Notes: a model not told the origin generated them from the letters alone. Positions 22,650 through 35,026 are shown, counted from the first letter of the stretch. The stretch: 64,000 bases of DNA from Hirsutella rhossiliensis (GCF_020360975.1 NW_025408667.1:9982001-10046000), one strand, 5' to 3'. A program made the numbers and translations.

Positions 22650-25619
22650 ATGGCGACCAAAGGCCCGAGATCGGATGAAGAGGGAAAAGGGGACCATGAT
22701 TGGGATGCCCCTCCCCCATATGAATTGCACTCCTCCGGCTCTGTTCTTGCTAGCTCCTTTGCTGTCACTGGTACGGTAACTCTAATAACGACATTATCTG
22801 GCGAGGATACTGAAACTTTGCAGCCGATGGTAGACTCAATGTCGAGTTCTCGTCGACAGCACCTCAGGAGTTGGAGAGGCTTCTGCCTCCAGTGCCGACA
22901 CCTCAGCCTGGAGAGGCCCAGGCAGAGATTCGATGCCCTACTCTTAACATCGTCATTCAGGTTGTTGGTAGTAGAGGTAGAGTATTTGACCAGATCTATC
23001 CATCCCCTGCACAAAAGGACCGTGGCTGAACCTAGGTATCACAAAGGCGATGTGCAGCCGTTCATTGCCCTGGGGACGGCCCTACGCAAGTATGGACACC
23101 GGGTCCGACTGGCAACCCACGATACCTTTGCCAAATTCGTGGGGGAGTCCGGCCTGGAATTCTATCCTATCGGCGGCGATCCGGAGGACTTAATGGCCGT
23201 ACGTACACCCATCTCCCACCACCTGCGAGGTGGACGGAATCACATATTTGATCCCGCCATATTAATATCATGGTCGTGTCTAGTATATGGTCAAGAATCC
23301 AGGGCTTATTCCATGCGTCGAAAGCCTTAAAGGGGGCGACATACCCAGGAAGCGAAAGATGATCTCCGAGATGCTTCACGGCTGTTGGCAGTCATGCATT
23401 CAACCCGACCCAGTTTCCAAGAACCCATTTGTGGCAGACGCCATCATTGCCAATCCTCCAAGTTTTGCTCACATACACTGTGGGCAGGCCCTCGGTATAC
23501 CTGTGCATATTATGTTTACAATGCCGTGGACGGCTACCAGGGCCTTTCCTCACCCCCTTGCCAATATCAGGGCTGAAAACATCAATCCCAAGGCATGCAA
23601 CTATCTCAGCTATGGGGTGGTTGATTTGATGACTTGGCAGGGGTAGTCAACTTCCAAACTATGTCGCCACGCTCCCGTCCTGTTTAGAGCTAACGTTGGT
23701 CTCCTATAGCCTAGGCGACGTAATCAATGGATGGAGAAGGAGAGAGCTCTTTCTCGAGCCCCTAGCAGCCAGCATGGGTCCTGACATACTAGGGTTGTTA
23801 AAGGTTCCGTACACTTACTGTTGGTCTCCAGCATTGGTACCCAGACCGGTTGACTGGGATATGAGGATCGGTAAGCCGCCTAATGAGATTATGCCTTGCG
23901 CCGTCCTCGGCTCTCTGACTGAATAGATGTCTGCGGGTTTTTCCTGCGCGAACCCCCAAAGTACACCCCTCCGGACGATATCGTAACTTTCCTCGCAGCA
24001 GGACCGGCTCCATTATACGTCGGGTTCGGCAGCATTGTCCTTGAAGACCCCCTGCGCATAACCAGAGTCATCAAGGAGGCATGCATAGAAGCGGGCGTCC
24101 GTGTCATCATCTCGCGCGGATGGAGCAATCTAGGCGGAGATTCCCCAGCCACCGACGATGTCTTGTATATTGGAGACTGTCCTCACGGCAAGCCGCACCT
24201 AGCAGCGTTATACACTCACCCCGTCGACGCTAACACCGGGCTTTAGAGTGGCTATTCCAACATGTGACAGCCGTCGTCCACCATGGGGGAGCCGGCACTA
24301 CTGCTTGTGGTCTCTACCATGCGCGGCCAACACTGATCGTGCCATTTTTCGGCGAGTGAGTTTTCTCCCCTCGAACTTGATGCAGACGGCAACTAAGACC
24401 AGGTAAAGTCAGCCGTTCTGGGGTGATGTTGTTGCCGCGCGTGGTGCTGGACCAAAGCCAATTGCCTCCAACAAACTGGCCGTGCAGAACTTGACCGAAG
24501 CCATCATGTACTGCCTCACAGATGAAGCAAAGCGCGCAGCGCAGATGGTTGCCGACAGCATGCGCCACGATGACGGTGTGAACTCGGCAGTCCGATCTTT
24601 TCACCGGCATTTGGATACTGCCAGCATCAGCTGTGATATCCTACCTCAGTACGCGGCATCGTGGGTCTACTCGAAGCAGAGATCTTTGAAGCTGTCGAAT
24701 GCGGCACTCAAAGTGCTGGTTGCCCAGAACCAGCTAAGTCTATCCGACGTCGAGCCGTACGTGTCCTCTCGTGAAACTTATAGCGTCGGCTAATATGGTC
24801 AAGCTACCGGCCGAGGCAATACGACACGCAAGTATCTCGATGGGATCCCCTTACAGCTGGAGCTTCATCTGTGCTGGGAATAGCAACCGAGTTTACCTCT
24901 GCTCTAGGTGGGACTTTTGTTGATCCTTACAAGGAGTTTAGGCGGGCTCGCTCCAACGGGGTCGATTCTTCTGGGCCCGCTGCGTTGGCGGCTGGAAAAG
25001 GTGTCACGAATATGGCCACTGGCTTTATAAAGGGAACTCTAGTAGACTTTCCCCTTGCCATGGCCGAAGGATTGCGAAACGCACCCGCGCTTTATGGCGA
25101 CCAACCCGAAAATCATGGCAAAGTCACAGACTGGAAGAGCGGTGGAGCGGTGGCAGCAAAGGTACGTCGATTGCTTTCTTTGGTCTTCTCCTAGTATAGC
25201 CAGCCCTGACAACCATGTTAGAACTTTGGGGCCGGGTTTTATCAGGGCATCACGGGAATTGTCACCAAGCCGATGGAAGGTGCAAAGAAAGAAGGAACCG
25301 TCGGGTTACTTAAAGGTCTCGGCAAAGGATCTATTGAAATGGTGACGAAACCAGGAAGTGGTAAGTGAACTTTTTTTTCTTGGAAGTGGACATCTTCACT
25401 ACTGTTTCCCTATCAAGCTTTGTTAACAACCCCCCTCAAGCGATGTTTGGCGTGCTAGCATATCCAGCTCAGGGTATCTATAAGAGCATCAGGTCGTGGG
25501 ACAGGAAGGCGTTCGAGCATGCAGTCGAGTCTCAAAAGTGGTCTATGTTTGAGACGGACCGGATACAAGGAGATGCTGTGGAAGTGGTCACTAGATTCAA
25601 GAGCTTGATGGATAAATGA
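22650..25619 (+). CDS. UDP-glucose:sterol glucosyltransferase-like protein (GT1)
   Basis: Family GT1 glycosyltransferase of the sterol 3-beta-glucosyltransferase type, transferring glucose from UDP-glucose to a sterol or similar lipid. Eleven exons give about 779 residues: 22650-22770, 22824-22976, 23047-23198, 23284-23642, 23710-23870, 23927-24187, 24247-24355, 24409-24756, 24804-25161, 25222-25360 and 25441-25619. Key segments are [18 protein letters not shown] (N-terminal acceptor fold, about residue 92), [31 protein letters not shown], and [18 protein letters not shown] followed by FFGDQPFWG near residue 413 (nucleotide-sugar site). A long C-terminal extension (about 560-779) includes Gly/Lys-rich [16 protein letters not shown]. 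There is no PH/GRAM region, unlike ATG26. The intron after exon 6 begins GCAAGC with branch-like GCTAAC, a GC-AG intron. The start ATG gives [12 protein letters not shown]. The acceptor is unknown. Confidence 0.92.
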
Positions 25620-27383
25620 ACGGATCGGTAGTTATTTAAAGCCTAGGAGAGGTTTTTGGCTTATTCCCCCAGGGGCATCGTGGCAAGGGACGTGCTAAGC
25701 TAGTCAAGCCAGAGCATAGTATTTAAAAGGGGTCAGGCACAAGAAAGACCACCTCCTAGTATTGTCCATTGAAGCAGTTGGAATAGGGGGCGTTTGTTTT
25801 TAGCTTGTCGGCATGTCAACGTGCAAGGTCGTGTGAAGCGGTGTCAAGTTTTGCGTGTGTCCATTTAGACAAATGGCAAGTCCATGCTTGTAATCTACAG
25901 TTAGGTGATGCAATCTGACCCAAGTGATGTATCTTGATATCCCGACGCGGCAGGTTCTCGTCAACGCCGTCTCTCGTGGGTGAGAAAGAATGAATTCATC
26001 AATCTATCTGCTTTGCCACCTGTGTCACTCGTGTCCTGATGCCTAAGGCCATCTCAAGTTGCCGTTTCCTTGAATCCGATCTGTCCCTACCCGACTCGCC
26101 AAGTTGTGTTAACAGTGTATTTGCAGACCCATTGGCGACTGCCATCGGATTTCTGAACACCATAGCCAAATCTTATACCCAAGATGGTGTTGCAACTTGG
26201 AGTCAGCGACATCACAGCACGTCAATCACCGCCAAGAGCGTGGTTTCACTCCAGTCCCTAGGCATGACGCATCTAATCTGATCACTTGCAACAAGACGGC
26301 TAGTCCGGACGACGCCGTTAGCAAGGCGGCCGCCGGTATTCTTCCTGCTGCCGGTAGCGCTCCCGCCACCGGTTACGCTCCCGCCACCGGTAACGCTCCC
26401 GCCACCGGCAACGCGCCCGCTTCCGGCAACCGGGTGCCCGCTGCCGTCAGCCAGGGGGAGGCGGCTGCCCGGGGCGGCATCCCGGCCGAGGAGGCAGAAT
26501 CTCTCCCCCGGTGCGAGTAATGTCACCGTCGTGCGGATGATCGGAGTATACACGTTGAGTGAGGGGCAGGAGGAGACGCGATTCGCTATGTAACTTGAAG
26601 CACATAATTATCAATAGGATCCAAGCCGTACAAGGCTCTTACTGAACGAGTGTCAAGTCATGTTGTCAACTTGTCTGTAGTCAGTCTTGCTGGCGCGGCC
26701 AGTGTGTAAGGCGGCCGATTTCGTTCTGGCAGCCGTCGAAGGTAGACCATAGGACGGCCCGTTGAGGAGTGGAATCGACCGTAGGAACAGAATATCCGAT
26801 CGATTATGAGATTTGAGAGACGTTATGCTGTTTGACGGCACTCGCGACGTCGTGAATCGTGATGAGAAGAAGTGGACGAGTTATCTTGGTCATTGGCAAC
26901 CGGGGCGGGGAAGGCACGTGATGGTGCGACAGCATTATGTAAATGACACGGGCGAGATGGCCAGGGACAGGCAGGTACCGGCACGAGCACAGCCACAGCA
27001 CACCCCTCGCCCCTTTGGCGCACAGGAAGAACGGAGCGCACGGGTACCCCCAAGTATTTGCCTGGCACTCCCTGCCGCATCTCCCTGCAGGCCTGCACCT
27101 CAGCATCATTCGCCCCAAGACATTGCGTCACAACTTTTGGGTTTGATTCCCTGCCTTGGGCTACACGACACAATGCCACTCATCGGCTGAAACAAACAAT
27201 CACCGCACCCCCCGGCGCCTTCTCCCCGTCTCCCCTTCTCCCCTTGTCTTTGACCTTTCGTCTCCTTGTCTTCTCCCTTCCTCCGTTGCTCTCCCACTCG
27301 CCGACTTCAACCCGTCATCTGCTCCACCTCGAAGCTCTCGTCACGTCCGGCTGGGGCTTCATCTCTGCCTCCCCCGACTCGCC
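25620..27383. other. Intergenic, with a small repeat-coding frame
   Basis: About 1.8 kb between two same-strand genes. The right part holds the CT-rich leader of the LMBR1-like gene. At 26,197-26,520 a plus frame contains a short tandem repeat (see separate entry), but it has no start, signal peptide or splice context that I trust. Confidence 0.5.
26353..26424 (+). repeat. 18-bp tandem repeat, 4 copies
   Basis: Four in-register 18-bp units of the type GGTAACGCTCCCGCCACC, the last one diverged. In the plus frame they read GSAPAT, GYAPAT, GNAPAT and GNAPAS, then continue with Ala-rich sequence to a stop at 26,520. Most unit differences keep the Ala-Pro-Ala core. Whether the frame is translated is unknown. 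Confidence 0.8.
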
Positions 27384-29180
27384 ATGGCCGACGCAGGCCT
27401 CGTCCACGCCAGTCTCGTCTGGGTCACCTACGCCATCGCCGTCTGCTGCTGTCTGCTGGCCGCCACCATCACCACCTTTACCTGGCAGACGCCGCGCGAC
27501 CGCTCCGCCATTGTCAGCGTCGTCGCCATCGTCTCCCTGACGGCACTCCTCGCAACCGTTCTTCTGCTCCCCGTCGACATCGCCCTCGTCTCCGCGACCG
27601 TCTCTCCCGCCCTCGGAGCCAAGAAGACCTGGGCCACGCCCGACCGGGTCCGCAACATCCTCCTCACTCTCAAAATCGTCTACTATTCCCTCTACAGCCT
27701 CGATGCCCTGCTGTGCCTCATCGTCATCCCCTTTGTCTACTTCTGGTACGAGGAATATGACGAGATTGAGTTTGAAGAAGAGGGCCGCACCTGGAAGAGC
27801 CGCTTCTGGGCCGCGACAAAGTACACCCTCTTCTTCGTTGCCCTCGTCGTTGTCCTCTTCCTCCTCGGCTTCTTCGTCCCCGCCGCCGGCGACGCGTCCA
27901 GGGCCCACTGGGACCTCGACTATTTCAAGGACCTCGTATCCCAGAACCACGGCGAAAAGGCCCTCACCTTTGCCCTGGGCCTGCTCATGACTCTAGGCAC
28001 CCTGCTCTACGTCGTCTACACGGGCGCCGGCCTCGCCCTCATGCCCATCTCCTTCATCCGGTCCGCACCTTCCATCTCGGCGCCCCAGCTGTCCGCCACC
28101 ACCGCCTCCCAGCTCGAGCAGAACCGCGAGCGCCAGCGCCAGCTCGAGATGCGCAACGCCGGTCGCGAGGAGGGCATGTCTCGCAAGGACAGGCGCGAGC
28201 TCGATGCCCTCGTCCGAGAAGAGCAGACTCTAGTCAGACGCGCCCGCCTCGCCGCAGAGGCCCAAGGTGAGGGCAGGAGCCGCGTCTACCAGGCGTGGCT
28301 CAAGGTCTGCGCGCTTTTCCGACCTGTCAAGATGCTGGGCGGCATTCTGCTCCTGCTCGTGTCCCTGCTCATTTTCGTCTCCATGTTCATCACCGGCATC
28401 GACAAGGCCAAAAACTCCATCTGCAAGCGACGCTGCGGCTACATTCTCGGCCACGTCCACGTCTTTCAACCCGTCAACTGGATCTTTGTCCGGGCGGCCA
28501 AGGCGTTCCCCGTTGACTACGTCTTGATGACCCTCCTGGTCCTGTTTCTGTTTAGTAGCACCGTCTCGGGTATCGCCGCCGTTGGCATCCGCTTCCTCTG
28601 GATCCGTGTCTTCCAGATCAGAAAGGGCCGCACTGCTCCCCAGGCGCTCTTGACGGCGACGGTCATGATGGCGCTGGCAATCCTAGCCATCAACTACGCC
28701 GTCGCCATGCTCATCGCCCCTCAATACTCCACCTTTGGCACCCAGACCTTTTGCACCAACGAACCCGAGCACCCTGGCGCGCAGCCCGTCTGCGAGCGCC
28801 ACTCGGACCTCATCCGGCCATGCTCAGAGGTCCTGGACGCCAAACATGCCCGCGACGTCTGTACCCCGTCCGTCATGTCGACGTTTCTTAACCGCATCAA
28901 CATCACCTGGCCGTTTTTCGGCATTGTCGACTTCTGGGCACAGTACGCCTTCCTGGGCGTGTTCCTCATCGTCTTCGTCACCGCCCTGTTCCGCGCCCCC
29001 AAGGTGAATGTCGCCGAGATGGACGAGGATGCCGAGGCGGACGAGGAAGAGAGCCTGCTGGCCACGACGGGGCGTCGCTTCGGCGCGACGTGGCAGGACC
29101 TGAGGGGGAAGCCAGCCAGCAGCGGTCCCCGAGGTGACGGGGCGACGAGAAACGGCGGTGGCTCGTCAGAGGCGCATTGA
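27384..29180 (+). CDS. LMBR1-family membrane protein, probable lysosomal/vacuolar cobalamin transporter-like
   Basis: Intronless gene for a 598-residue polytopic membrane protein of the LMBR1/LMBD1 family. Animal LMBD1 exports cobalamin from lysosomes; fungal members are annotated by that similarity, but their substrate is unproven. Start ATG at 27384 follows a pyrimidine-rich leader and opens [20 protein letters not shown], the first membrane segment. Further hydrophobic segments lie near residues 40-65, 95-120, 145-170, 195-220, 320-345, 375-400, 430-455 and 520-545. A charged cytosolic loop (about 240-300) contains [18 protein letters not shown] and likely forms a coiled coil. The C-terminal tail is acidic ([13 protein letters not shown]) and then disordered. 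It is convergent with the minus-strand zinc-finger gene, only 290 bp apart. Confidence 0.88.
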   Translation: MADAGLVHASLVWVTYAIAVCCCLLAATITTFTWQTPRDRSAIVSVVAIVSLTALLATVLLLPVDIALVSATVSPALGAKKTWATPDRVRNILLTLKIVYYSLYSLDALLCLIVIPFVYFWYEEYDEIEFEEEGRTWKSRFWAATKYTLFFVALVVVLFLLGFFVPAAGDASRAHWDLDYFKDLVSQNHGEKALTFALGLLMTLGTLLYVVYTGAGLALMPISFIRSAPSISAPQLSATTASQLEQNRERQRQLEMRNAGREEGMSRKDRRELDALVREEQTLVRRARLAAEAQGEGRSRVYQAWLKVCALFRPVKMLGGILLLLVSLLIFVSMFITGIDKAKNSICKRRCGYILGHVHVFQPVNWIFVRAAKAFPVDYVLMTLLVLFLFSSTVSGIAAVGIRFLWIRVFQIRKGRTAPQALLTATVMMALAILAINYAVAMLIAPQYSTFGTQTFCTNEPEHPGAQPVCERHSDLIRPCSEVLDAKHARDVCTPSVMSTFLNRINITWPFFGIVDFWAQYAFLGVFLIVFVTALFRAPKVNVAEMDEDAEADEEESLLATTGRRFGATWQDLRGKPASSGPRGDGATRNGGGSSEAH

Positions 29181-29470
29181 GTGCGTAACCGTTGGGATGT
29201 GCTTTCAAGCGATTGTCGGTTGAAACATGCAAAGCAGAAATCATGAACGGGATTTTTTCTGTGGTCAGAACCGTGTGCGGCTACGATGGGACCACGACTG
29301 GGAACGGTGTTTGGGATGACGTGTATGGCACGCATGGTTGTGTTCCCTCTTTGCTCAGTTTCACTGTTTCTTTGTCCCTGTCCACTATTCCTTGGCTCGG
29401 AAGCGGAGGGAGACATAGTCGGGGTTTACTGGCAAAGCCTGGCCGCTCAAGGCCCAAGATGATTATGAAT

Positions 29471-30711
29471 TTACGACGCCCCTAGCGCTATCTTCTCTTT
29501 CTCCCTCTCTCTCTTGCCCGTGAACTGAATCGCCTTGTGACTGTGCTCGTCAAAGCCCGCCGAGGGGCCGAGGTGCATCTCCCACCAGCAGCGCGAGCAA
29601 TAGGGATCATGGTCGCAGCCAAGGCAGCGCAGTGTGGCGTCGGCGAGGCAGACGGTGCACCACGAGTCGACGTCGTCGTCGGTGTAGGCGGTCCTGCTGG
29701 TGAGGCGGCGAGGCGCCGCGGCGGCGGGATTGCCAGATGCCGAGGGCCGGGAGGTCGGGACTGAGGGGAAAGAGGGTGATGGAGAACTGGAGGATGCGCG
29801 GAGGACGGCCATGCGCGCGGCGATGTCGTCGCGGGGGGTGGCGGCGGTGGGAGGGGTGGTGATGGTGGAGGGAAGGGAGGGGAGGTCTGAGGGGAGGGAG
29901 GGGAGTGGAAGGTCTGAGGCTGGCGCTGGATTGTCGTCTGGATGCGGCTCCCCTTGTCTGCCTTGCTCTTCCTCATCGTTGCCTCTTGATTGCGGTGCAT
30001 CTTGGGGCTCGCCTTGCCCCAGAGCCGTGTCCAGCTCAAGCTCGTCCTGGAACCTGGCGATTACGTCGTCTGTCTCCTTGGTCATTTGCTCTCCGTCAGA
30101 GTCGTCAGAATCCCGATCCTTGGGCCCCTCTTCCCCATCCGTTGGGATCGCCGCAGCCAGTTCCTCCAGCAGAGCCTTGACCTCGTCGTCGCCGGGCGGC
30201 TGGGGAGCTGCAACGTGGCCCGGCGGCTGGTCGTCCAGGTCGCCGCCGAGGAGCTCCTCTAGGGTGTCGTCGTCGGTGCGAAAAAGGGCCTCTGCGTCGG
30301 TGTTGTCGTCATCGTCTGAGAGGCCTCGCTGCTGCTGCGACGGAGACGGTGTTTCGTCATTCGGTGGATGACGGTTGCGCAGATGAGGTTTCACGTCCGT
30401 GGGCGAGTTCTTTTTCGCAGGCGACGAGATGGCTGATGAGGGAGAAGAGGAGAGCCCGTCGCGGTCACGTAGGCGCTTGAGGCGGGCGGCCAGGGCATCC
30501 TCGCGCGTGGGCGTCTCTGCGCGCTCAATGACATCGACACTGATGCTGCTCAAACCAAGTGGCAGAGAGAGAGGAGGGTGAGTATGAGCTTTGGCCGGTG
30601 TCGCATGAGACGAGGCATGACTCACCTCAGGGCCGGGAGCTCGGGCGTGGCGCTAGAAGCGCGGAGGGCCTGCAGGCGGCTGAGGAGCGAGCTGTCGACG
30701 CCGTCGGCCAT
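29471..30711 (-). CDS. ANCHR/ZFYVE19-like protein with C-terminal B-box zinc finger
   Basis: Two exons, 30711-30626 and 30548-29471, give about 387 residues. The N-terminus MADGVDSSLLSRLQALRA is short and helical. A long acidic, Ser/Pro-rich middle carries two related helical segments (DDEVKALLEELAAAIP and DDVIARFQDELELDTALG) that resemble MIT-interacting-type motifs, which is inference. The C-terminus from about residue 320 has WCTVCLADATLRCLGC and then DPYCSRCWWEMHLGP, a Cys/His pattern of the B-box type seen in fungal relatives of ANCHR/ZFYVE19. In animals ANCHR delays abscission by holding VPS4; the fungal function is not established. The intron acceptor is a NAGNAG pair (AG ending at 30549 or 30546), so one Ser may be included or skipped. 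Confidence 0.78.
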
Positions 30712-32213
30712 GCCTGGGTTGAGGCAGTTGGGAACAACAGGGCAAGGTGAGAGGGGGATTGCGTGGGTGTTTGGAGGGTTGGGGTTTCAGGGTTATGAGG
30801 GACTTCAGAGAGCGCTTGGCTGTGGCGGGGGTGAATGAAGGTGGGTGAGGCTCGAAACAGAGAGGATCCGTCTATGAAGCAAAGTAGATGGCTTGGCTCC
30901 CACGCATGCCCCCGGCGCATCGGAATTCATTGAGACGCCGTGTATTCATTTTTATTCATTTTATTTTGTATTCTCATTCGCAAGGTGTCGGGATGCTTTG
31001 TAGGCGTATGGCCAGACTCGACGTGCCGTTCTGCCGACATCTGTGCTCGGTAAAGGTACCTACCAAGCCAAGGTACAGTACAAACCAAAAGGAAATGCGA
31101 TGCTCTCCAGTCAACGTCGACCAAGTGCAGCTTGAGAATTGCCCAGCTTGTGAGCGCTGACGGGACCGCTCCGTGCCAAGCCGCTGCTGTCCAAACACTG
31201 AAGATGAGGTGTTTGCTAGGCGGTGCTGTGCAGTGGCGCAGGCCATACTCCTGAGGTTCCTCCACCCGTGATTTGACTCTCGAGTGTGCCTCGTTCCCGC
31301 TTCCTCTCCTTGCAGGTCTGGAGTCAACAAGGAGTCTAAATGCTCAGCCGCATGGAAGTGAGGTCACGGGAATGCCCATCGTCTGTCGTGGGCAACAGAG
31401 CTGGGACGTGATGCTGGCGGAGCAAGGCATGTACGGTATTAATTACAGCAGTACACTCCAGTCGCCGGGCGTCACATTGGCAGTCTAGGCATCACTGTGG
31501 CGCAGGGGCAAGGCGATAATCAAGCCACGTACATGCAAGCTGCATGCACAGCCGGTCTTCTAGAAACTCAAAGGATGTGCGGAAGTAATACTCCGTAATA
31601 AGCTTACCGAATCGTTGACGGAGAGAGAAAAGGGCCTTGGCACGTCTCGGTGCAGGGGTTGGCCGATCCAGGCGCAGTACCGGTAGTCAATCTGTGCACA
31701 ATGCATGTGCAGCACGTGTGCAGCGGTTTATGAAACATGGATTACTGTCCGGAGTACGGATACGGATGCTGCTGCCCTCGTCGTGTGCGCACGTCGGACG
31801 ACGAGACAGGCGCCTCTCGTCCTCACTCTCTTCTTCTTTTATCGAGCTCGCCAATGGCGGTGCAGTTGGCTGCGCTTGGTTCCCCGCGCCTTGGCGACGA
31901 GCCCTGATTCCATTGATGGCGCGGCATGTGCTGTTCGACCCTTGGGCTCCCGCTCTTTGCAGTGTTGCACACGCTCTCTCGGAGCCAGATGGATCCGGTG
32001 CGGTATCCGATCCGGAAGCGTGACAACGAGCCTTGGCAACAACAACGCTACTGCCGATTAAATCATGCTCGCCCCAGTGACCTCATCACCCACCCCCACA
32101 GGCTTCCTTCCCTCTTCTCCGTCCGGCCGTCTCGCGGCGAGGCGCCTTTGCGATATCAATCAATCAATCCCCTCGGCCTGGCTAGTGCGCCCGTTGGTGC
32201 CTGCCGCCAGGCA

Positions 32214-32258
32214 TACAGTATTACTACCTACAGTATTACTACCTACAGTATTACTACC
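32214..32258 (+). repeat. 15-bp tandem repeat, 3 exact copies
   Basis: Three perfect head-to-tail copies of TACAGTATTACTACC, about 480 bp upstream of the start of the Gly/Ser-rich secreted protein gene. Confidence 0.92.
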
Positions 32259-32493
32259 TACCTCTTCATCTGCGCAGGCTCCGGGGCTTGGAAAGCTAGC
32301 GTTGACTCTCCCTCCTGGCTCTCGGCCGGAAAAGCCTACTCCAGAGCTCCAGCTACTGTGGCGGTCCCTTGCCTCGATCCGAGCGCCGGGAAAAGGTGGC
32401 TTGACTTCACCTCCGGCCCGCAAGCCGTCGCCTCCCAACCTTCATCCATTCATCCCCGCAGCCCATCATCTGATCCATTACTTTTCTACCTCG

Positions 32494-32500
32494 TTATATA
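32494..32500 (+). promoter_or_regulatory. TATA-like element
   Basis: TTATATA in a GC-richer context about 240 bp before the ATG at 32740, followed by a C/T-rich stretch typical of fungal leaders. A plausible core-promoter element for the secreted Gly/Ser-rich gene, on position and sequence only. Confidence 0.3.
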
Positions 32501-32739
32501 GCCCGCACGTCCCCCCATTCGAGTCCTTCATCCCCAACCACCTGCCTCAACTTATCGTCCCGGCCCGTCATTCATCTACATCGCCTCCTGGACGACTCAC
32601 CACGTCTACGACCACAACCATCGACGACTGTCCTCGGCGGTGAAACTAAATCAACGAACCCCGCCCTGGCTCTGCCAAACCTTCTTGGCCTTCCTTCCAT
32701 CCTGCCCATCGGGGTCTAACGGATCCAAGCCACAAAAGA

Positions 32740-33688
32740 ATGCGTCTCGACTACATCGTCTTCGCTGCGTCGCTGCTCAGCTCCGCCGCAGCGGCTGCAA
32801 TCGACGGTCCCCAGCGTCCGGAAGCGATCAATCCGGGGCCGCAGCAGGACCAGAACCAACTTTTCAAGCGCAGAGGCGGCGGCGGCGGTGGCGGTAGAGG
32901 AGGCAGCAGCAGCAGCAGTGGAGGTAGCAGCAGCAGCGGCGGCAGTGGCAGCAGCGGCAGTGGTGGCAGCGGCAGTGGTGGCAGCAGCAGCAGTGGCGGA
33001 GGATCGCGAGGCGGGAGCGGCGGTGGTGGCAGCAGCAGCAGCAGCGGATCGTGAGTTCTCCCGGTTACCGCCTCTACTCCCCGGACCTTTCGCCTGCTAA
33101 TCACGAGAAACCAGACGCGGAAACACGGCAGCAAGCTCCAACGCCGGCGGCACCTCCCGCGGAGGTAGCGGTGCCAGTCGCGGCTTCGGTGGCGGCCGCT
33201 TCTACGGAGGCGGAGGCGCGACACCATACCGAGCCGGCCGCGTCAGCCCTCTCGGCATCGCGCCCTTTCTCCTTGTCGGCGCCGCTCTGGCCTTTTGGCC
33301 CGGCGTCTGGCTCTACGGCGCCCAAATGTATCCCTACTCATACACCCACCGCTTCCACAACGCCACCACCGACAAGAACGAGACGGCAAAGGTGCTCTGC
33401 GCCTGCGCCGAGTATGACGTATGCGGCTGTGACGAGAACAACAACACGGCATTTTACAACGAGCTCATCGGCAACGGCAGCTATGAGGCCCTCAATAAGA
33501 GCGTCGTCAACGTCGGCCAGTTCCGGGGCGCCAAGACGCTCCTCATCAACGGCACCCTGCCCAACGGCACCACTGCCGACGGCCCGGACGAGTCTTCGGC
33601 TGCCGGCCTCGGAATGAGAGACCTGGCCGAGGCGCTGGGCTTTTGGCCCCTTACTGCTGCTATCCTGGCTACCGTCTTTTTGGCTTAG
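32740..33688 (+). CDS. Secreted Gly/Ser-rich protein with Cys-containing conserved domain and hydrophobic C-terminus
   Basis: Two exons, 32740-33050 and 33115-33688, give about 294 residues; the donor is GTGAGT and the acceptor CCAG. Residues 1-20 (MRLDYIVFAASLLSSAAAAA) form a clear signal peptide. Residues about 45-125 are a Gly/Ser low-complexity tract with RGG-like units. A hydrophobic segment (PLGIAPFLLVGAALAFW) follows near residue 149. Then comes the conserved part: YPYSYTHRFHNATTDKNET, LCACAEYDVCGCDENN and LLINGTLPNGTT, with several N-glycosylation sequons. The last 18 residues (ALGFWPLTAAILATVFLA) are hydrophobic, suggesting a GPI signal or membrane anchor. I recall this as a fungal domain of unknown function (DUF7732-like); the label is from memory. 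A cell-surface role is inferred. Confidence 0.85.
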
Positions 33689-35026
33689 GAGGCTGACTGC
33701 CCAATCCTGGCGGTGCTCATCATCGTCTTCTGTATTGAATTGGAACGGCGCCGTCCTCTGTATAGTGTTCTTTGCCTCGCAGGCGACTGATACCCCAAGG
33801 GCGCGTGGATGAATGGGTTTGGCGCATATCCTGCATAGGATCACGGGGCATGGGAGGCGGAGCGTTTGGTGCACTGGCTACTAGTTTTCTTTTACACTGT
33901 TTTCACTACCGAGTTTTGGTGAGAAGATTGGATTGCGTCTAGCCATCATCGTAGTGCCTTGGTCACAATAGACGCGGGACCCTGGGTAACAGCTATTCAA
34001 GAAGCGCATACACCGATAAGAGTCTCCCACATGAGCCGCCTGTTCGTCTCGTCAAAGATTTGAGCTTGTTCGTCCATCTCCAACTTCTAAAATCATGCTT
34101 ACTCTTTTAATCGGCACTCCTGTGCTTGCGCCCTCGACTTGGAGCGTCCATCTCCCAGCTCCTGATCCGCTTTTCAATCCCATCCACTCCCTTTGCGTTT
34201 CACTCCGGCAACGAGGAGTCTGCGCTCCCAAATGCAGCTCGATTGCTATAAGAGCTGTCCCAGAGCCCTCGTCCCTTGCCCCACATTCTAGCCCGCGTCT
34301 TTCTCCACAGCGCCTGGCAGAACCCTGAAGCATCTCGTGATCGTGCGGCGCCAAACCCTTCTCTCTTCAACCCAAGCAGTTGGCTCGATTACTTGCACTC
34401 ATTCTTCAAATTATTCAACTGGACGTTTCTCTTCTCAGTCACAGCACACTGAGGCTTCCGTTTTACAACAACCAACCACAAAAGCAGGACTCGGTCGCGC
34501 CGTTGCTTTTGTTGGCTTCTGCTTGCTCCAGTCCAAGATTCTCGGCTCGCCACATCAAGCACGCACGTCACTCGCATTGGCAACTCCCGTCAAGCCTTGG
34601 GTTCTTTCCCAAACCCTCGAATTCAAGCTTGTGCGAGGTTCACTCCACAGCTCTCGTCTTTGACCCTTCTTCGACACCACCACATTTCGGTGGATTATTT
34701 GAGACAAAACCAGCGCCATCCCGAGGCAAGTACAAGCAGCGTCCCAGGCCCTTGCAGTTGCGGGGCTGGGAGCACGGGCCACGTTCCCACCAGCTCCACC
34801 AAATAGCTGACTTAGCTCCTCCGGCTAGGCGCTGTCATCGCAATTCACCTCACTCCTCTCAAGGTCAGCGACCACGTCACCTCGCACACCCGTCGCTTTC
34901 ACGCCCATCGAAGACGCACTCCAGCCCCCCCCCCTTGGAACGGCGACACGGACTATGGTCTAGGCGGCGCTGCGCCTCGACTCGCCCTGGAGCAAGTCGG
35001 AAGCAGGACCTCGACCCGACGTGACC
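33689..35026. other. Intergenic, promoter and leader of TAF1
   Basis: About 1.3 kb between two plus-strand genes, holding the 3' region of one and the promoter and leader of the next. Short frames only; none shows a domain. Confidence 0.55.

Larger units (their letters stand above)
30712..32739. other. Divergent intergenic region, no supported gene
   Basis: About 2 kb between divergent genes (zinc-finger gene on minus, secreted Gly/Ser-rich gene on plus), so likely two promoters. A three-copy 15-bp repeat lies at 32214-32258, and a TATA-like TTATATA at 32494-32500 precedes a pyrimidine-rich leader. No frame with a recognisable domain is present. Confidence 0.55.
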
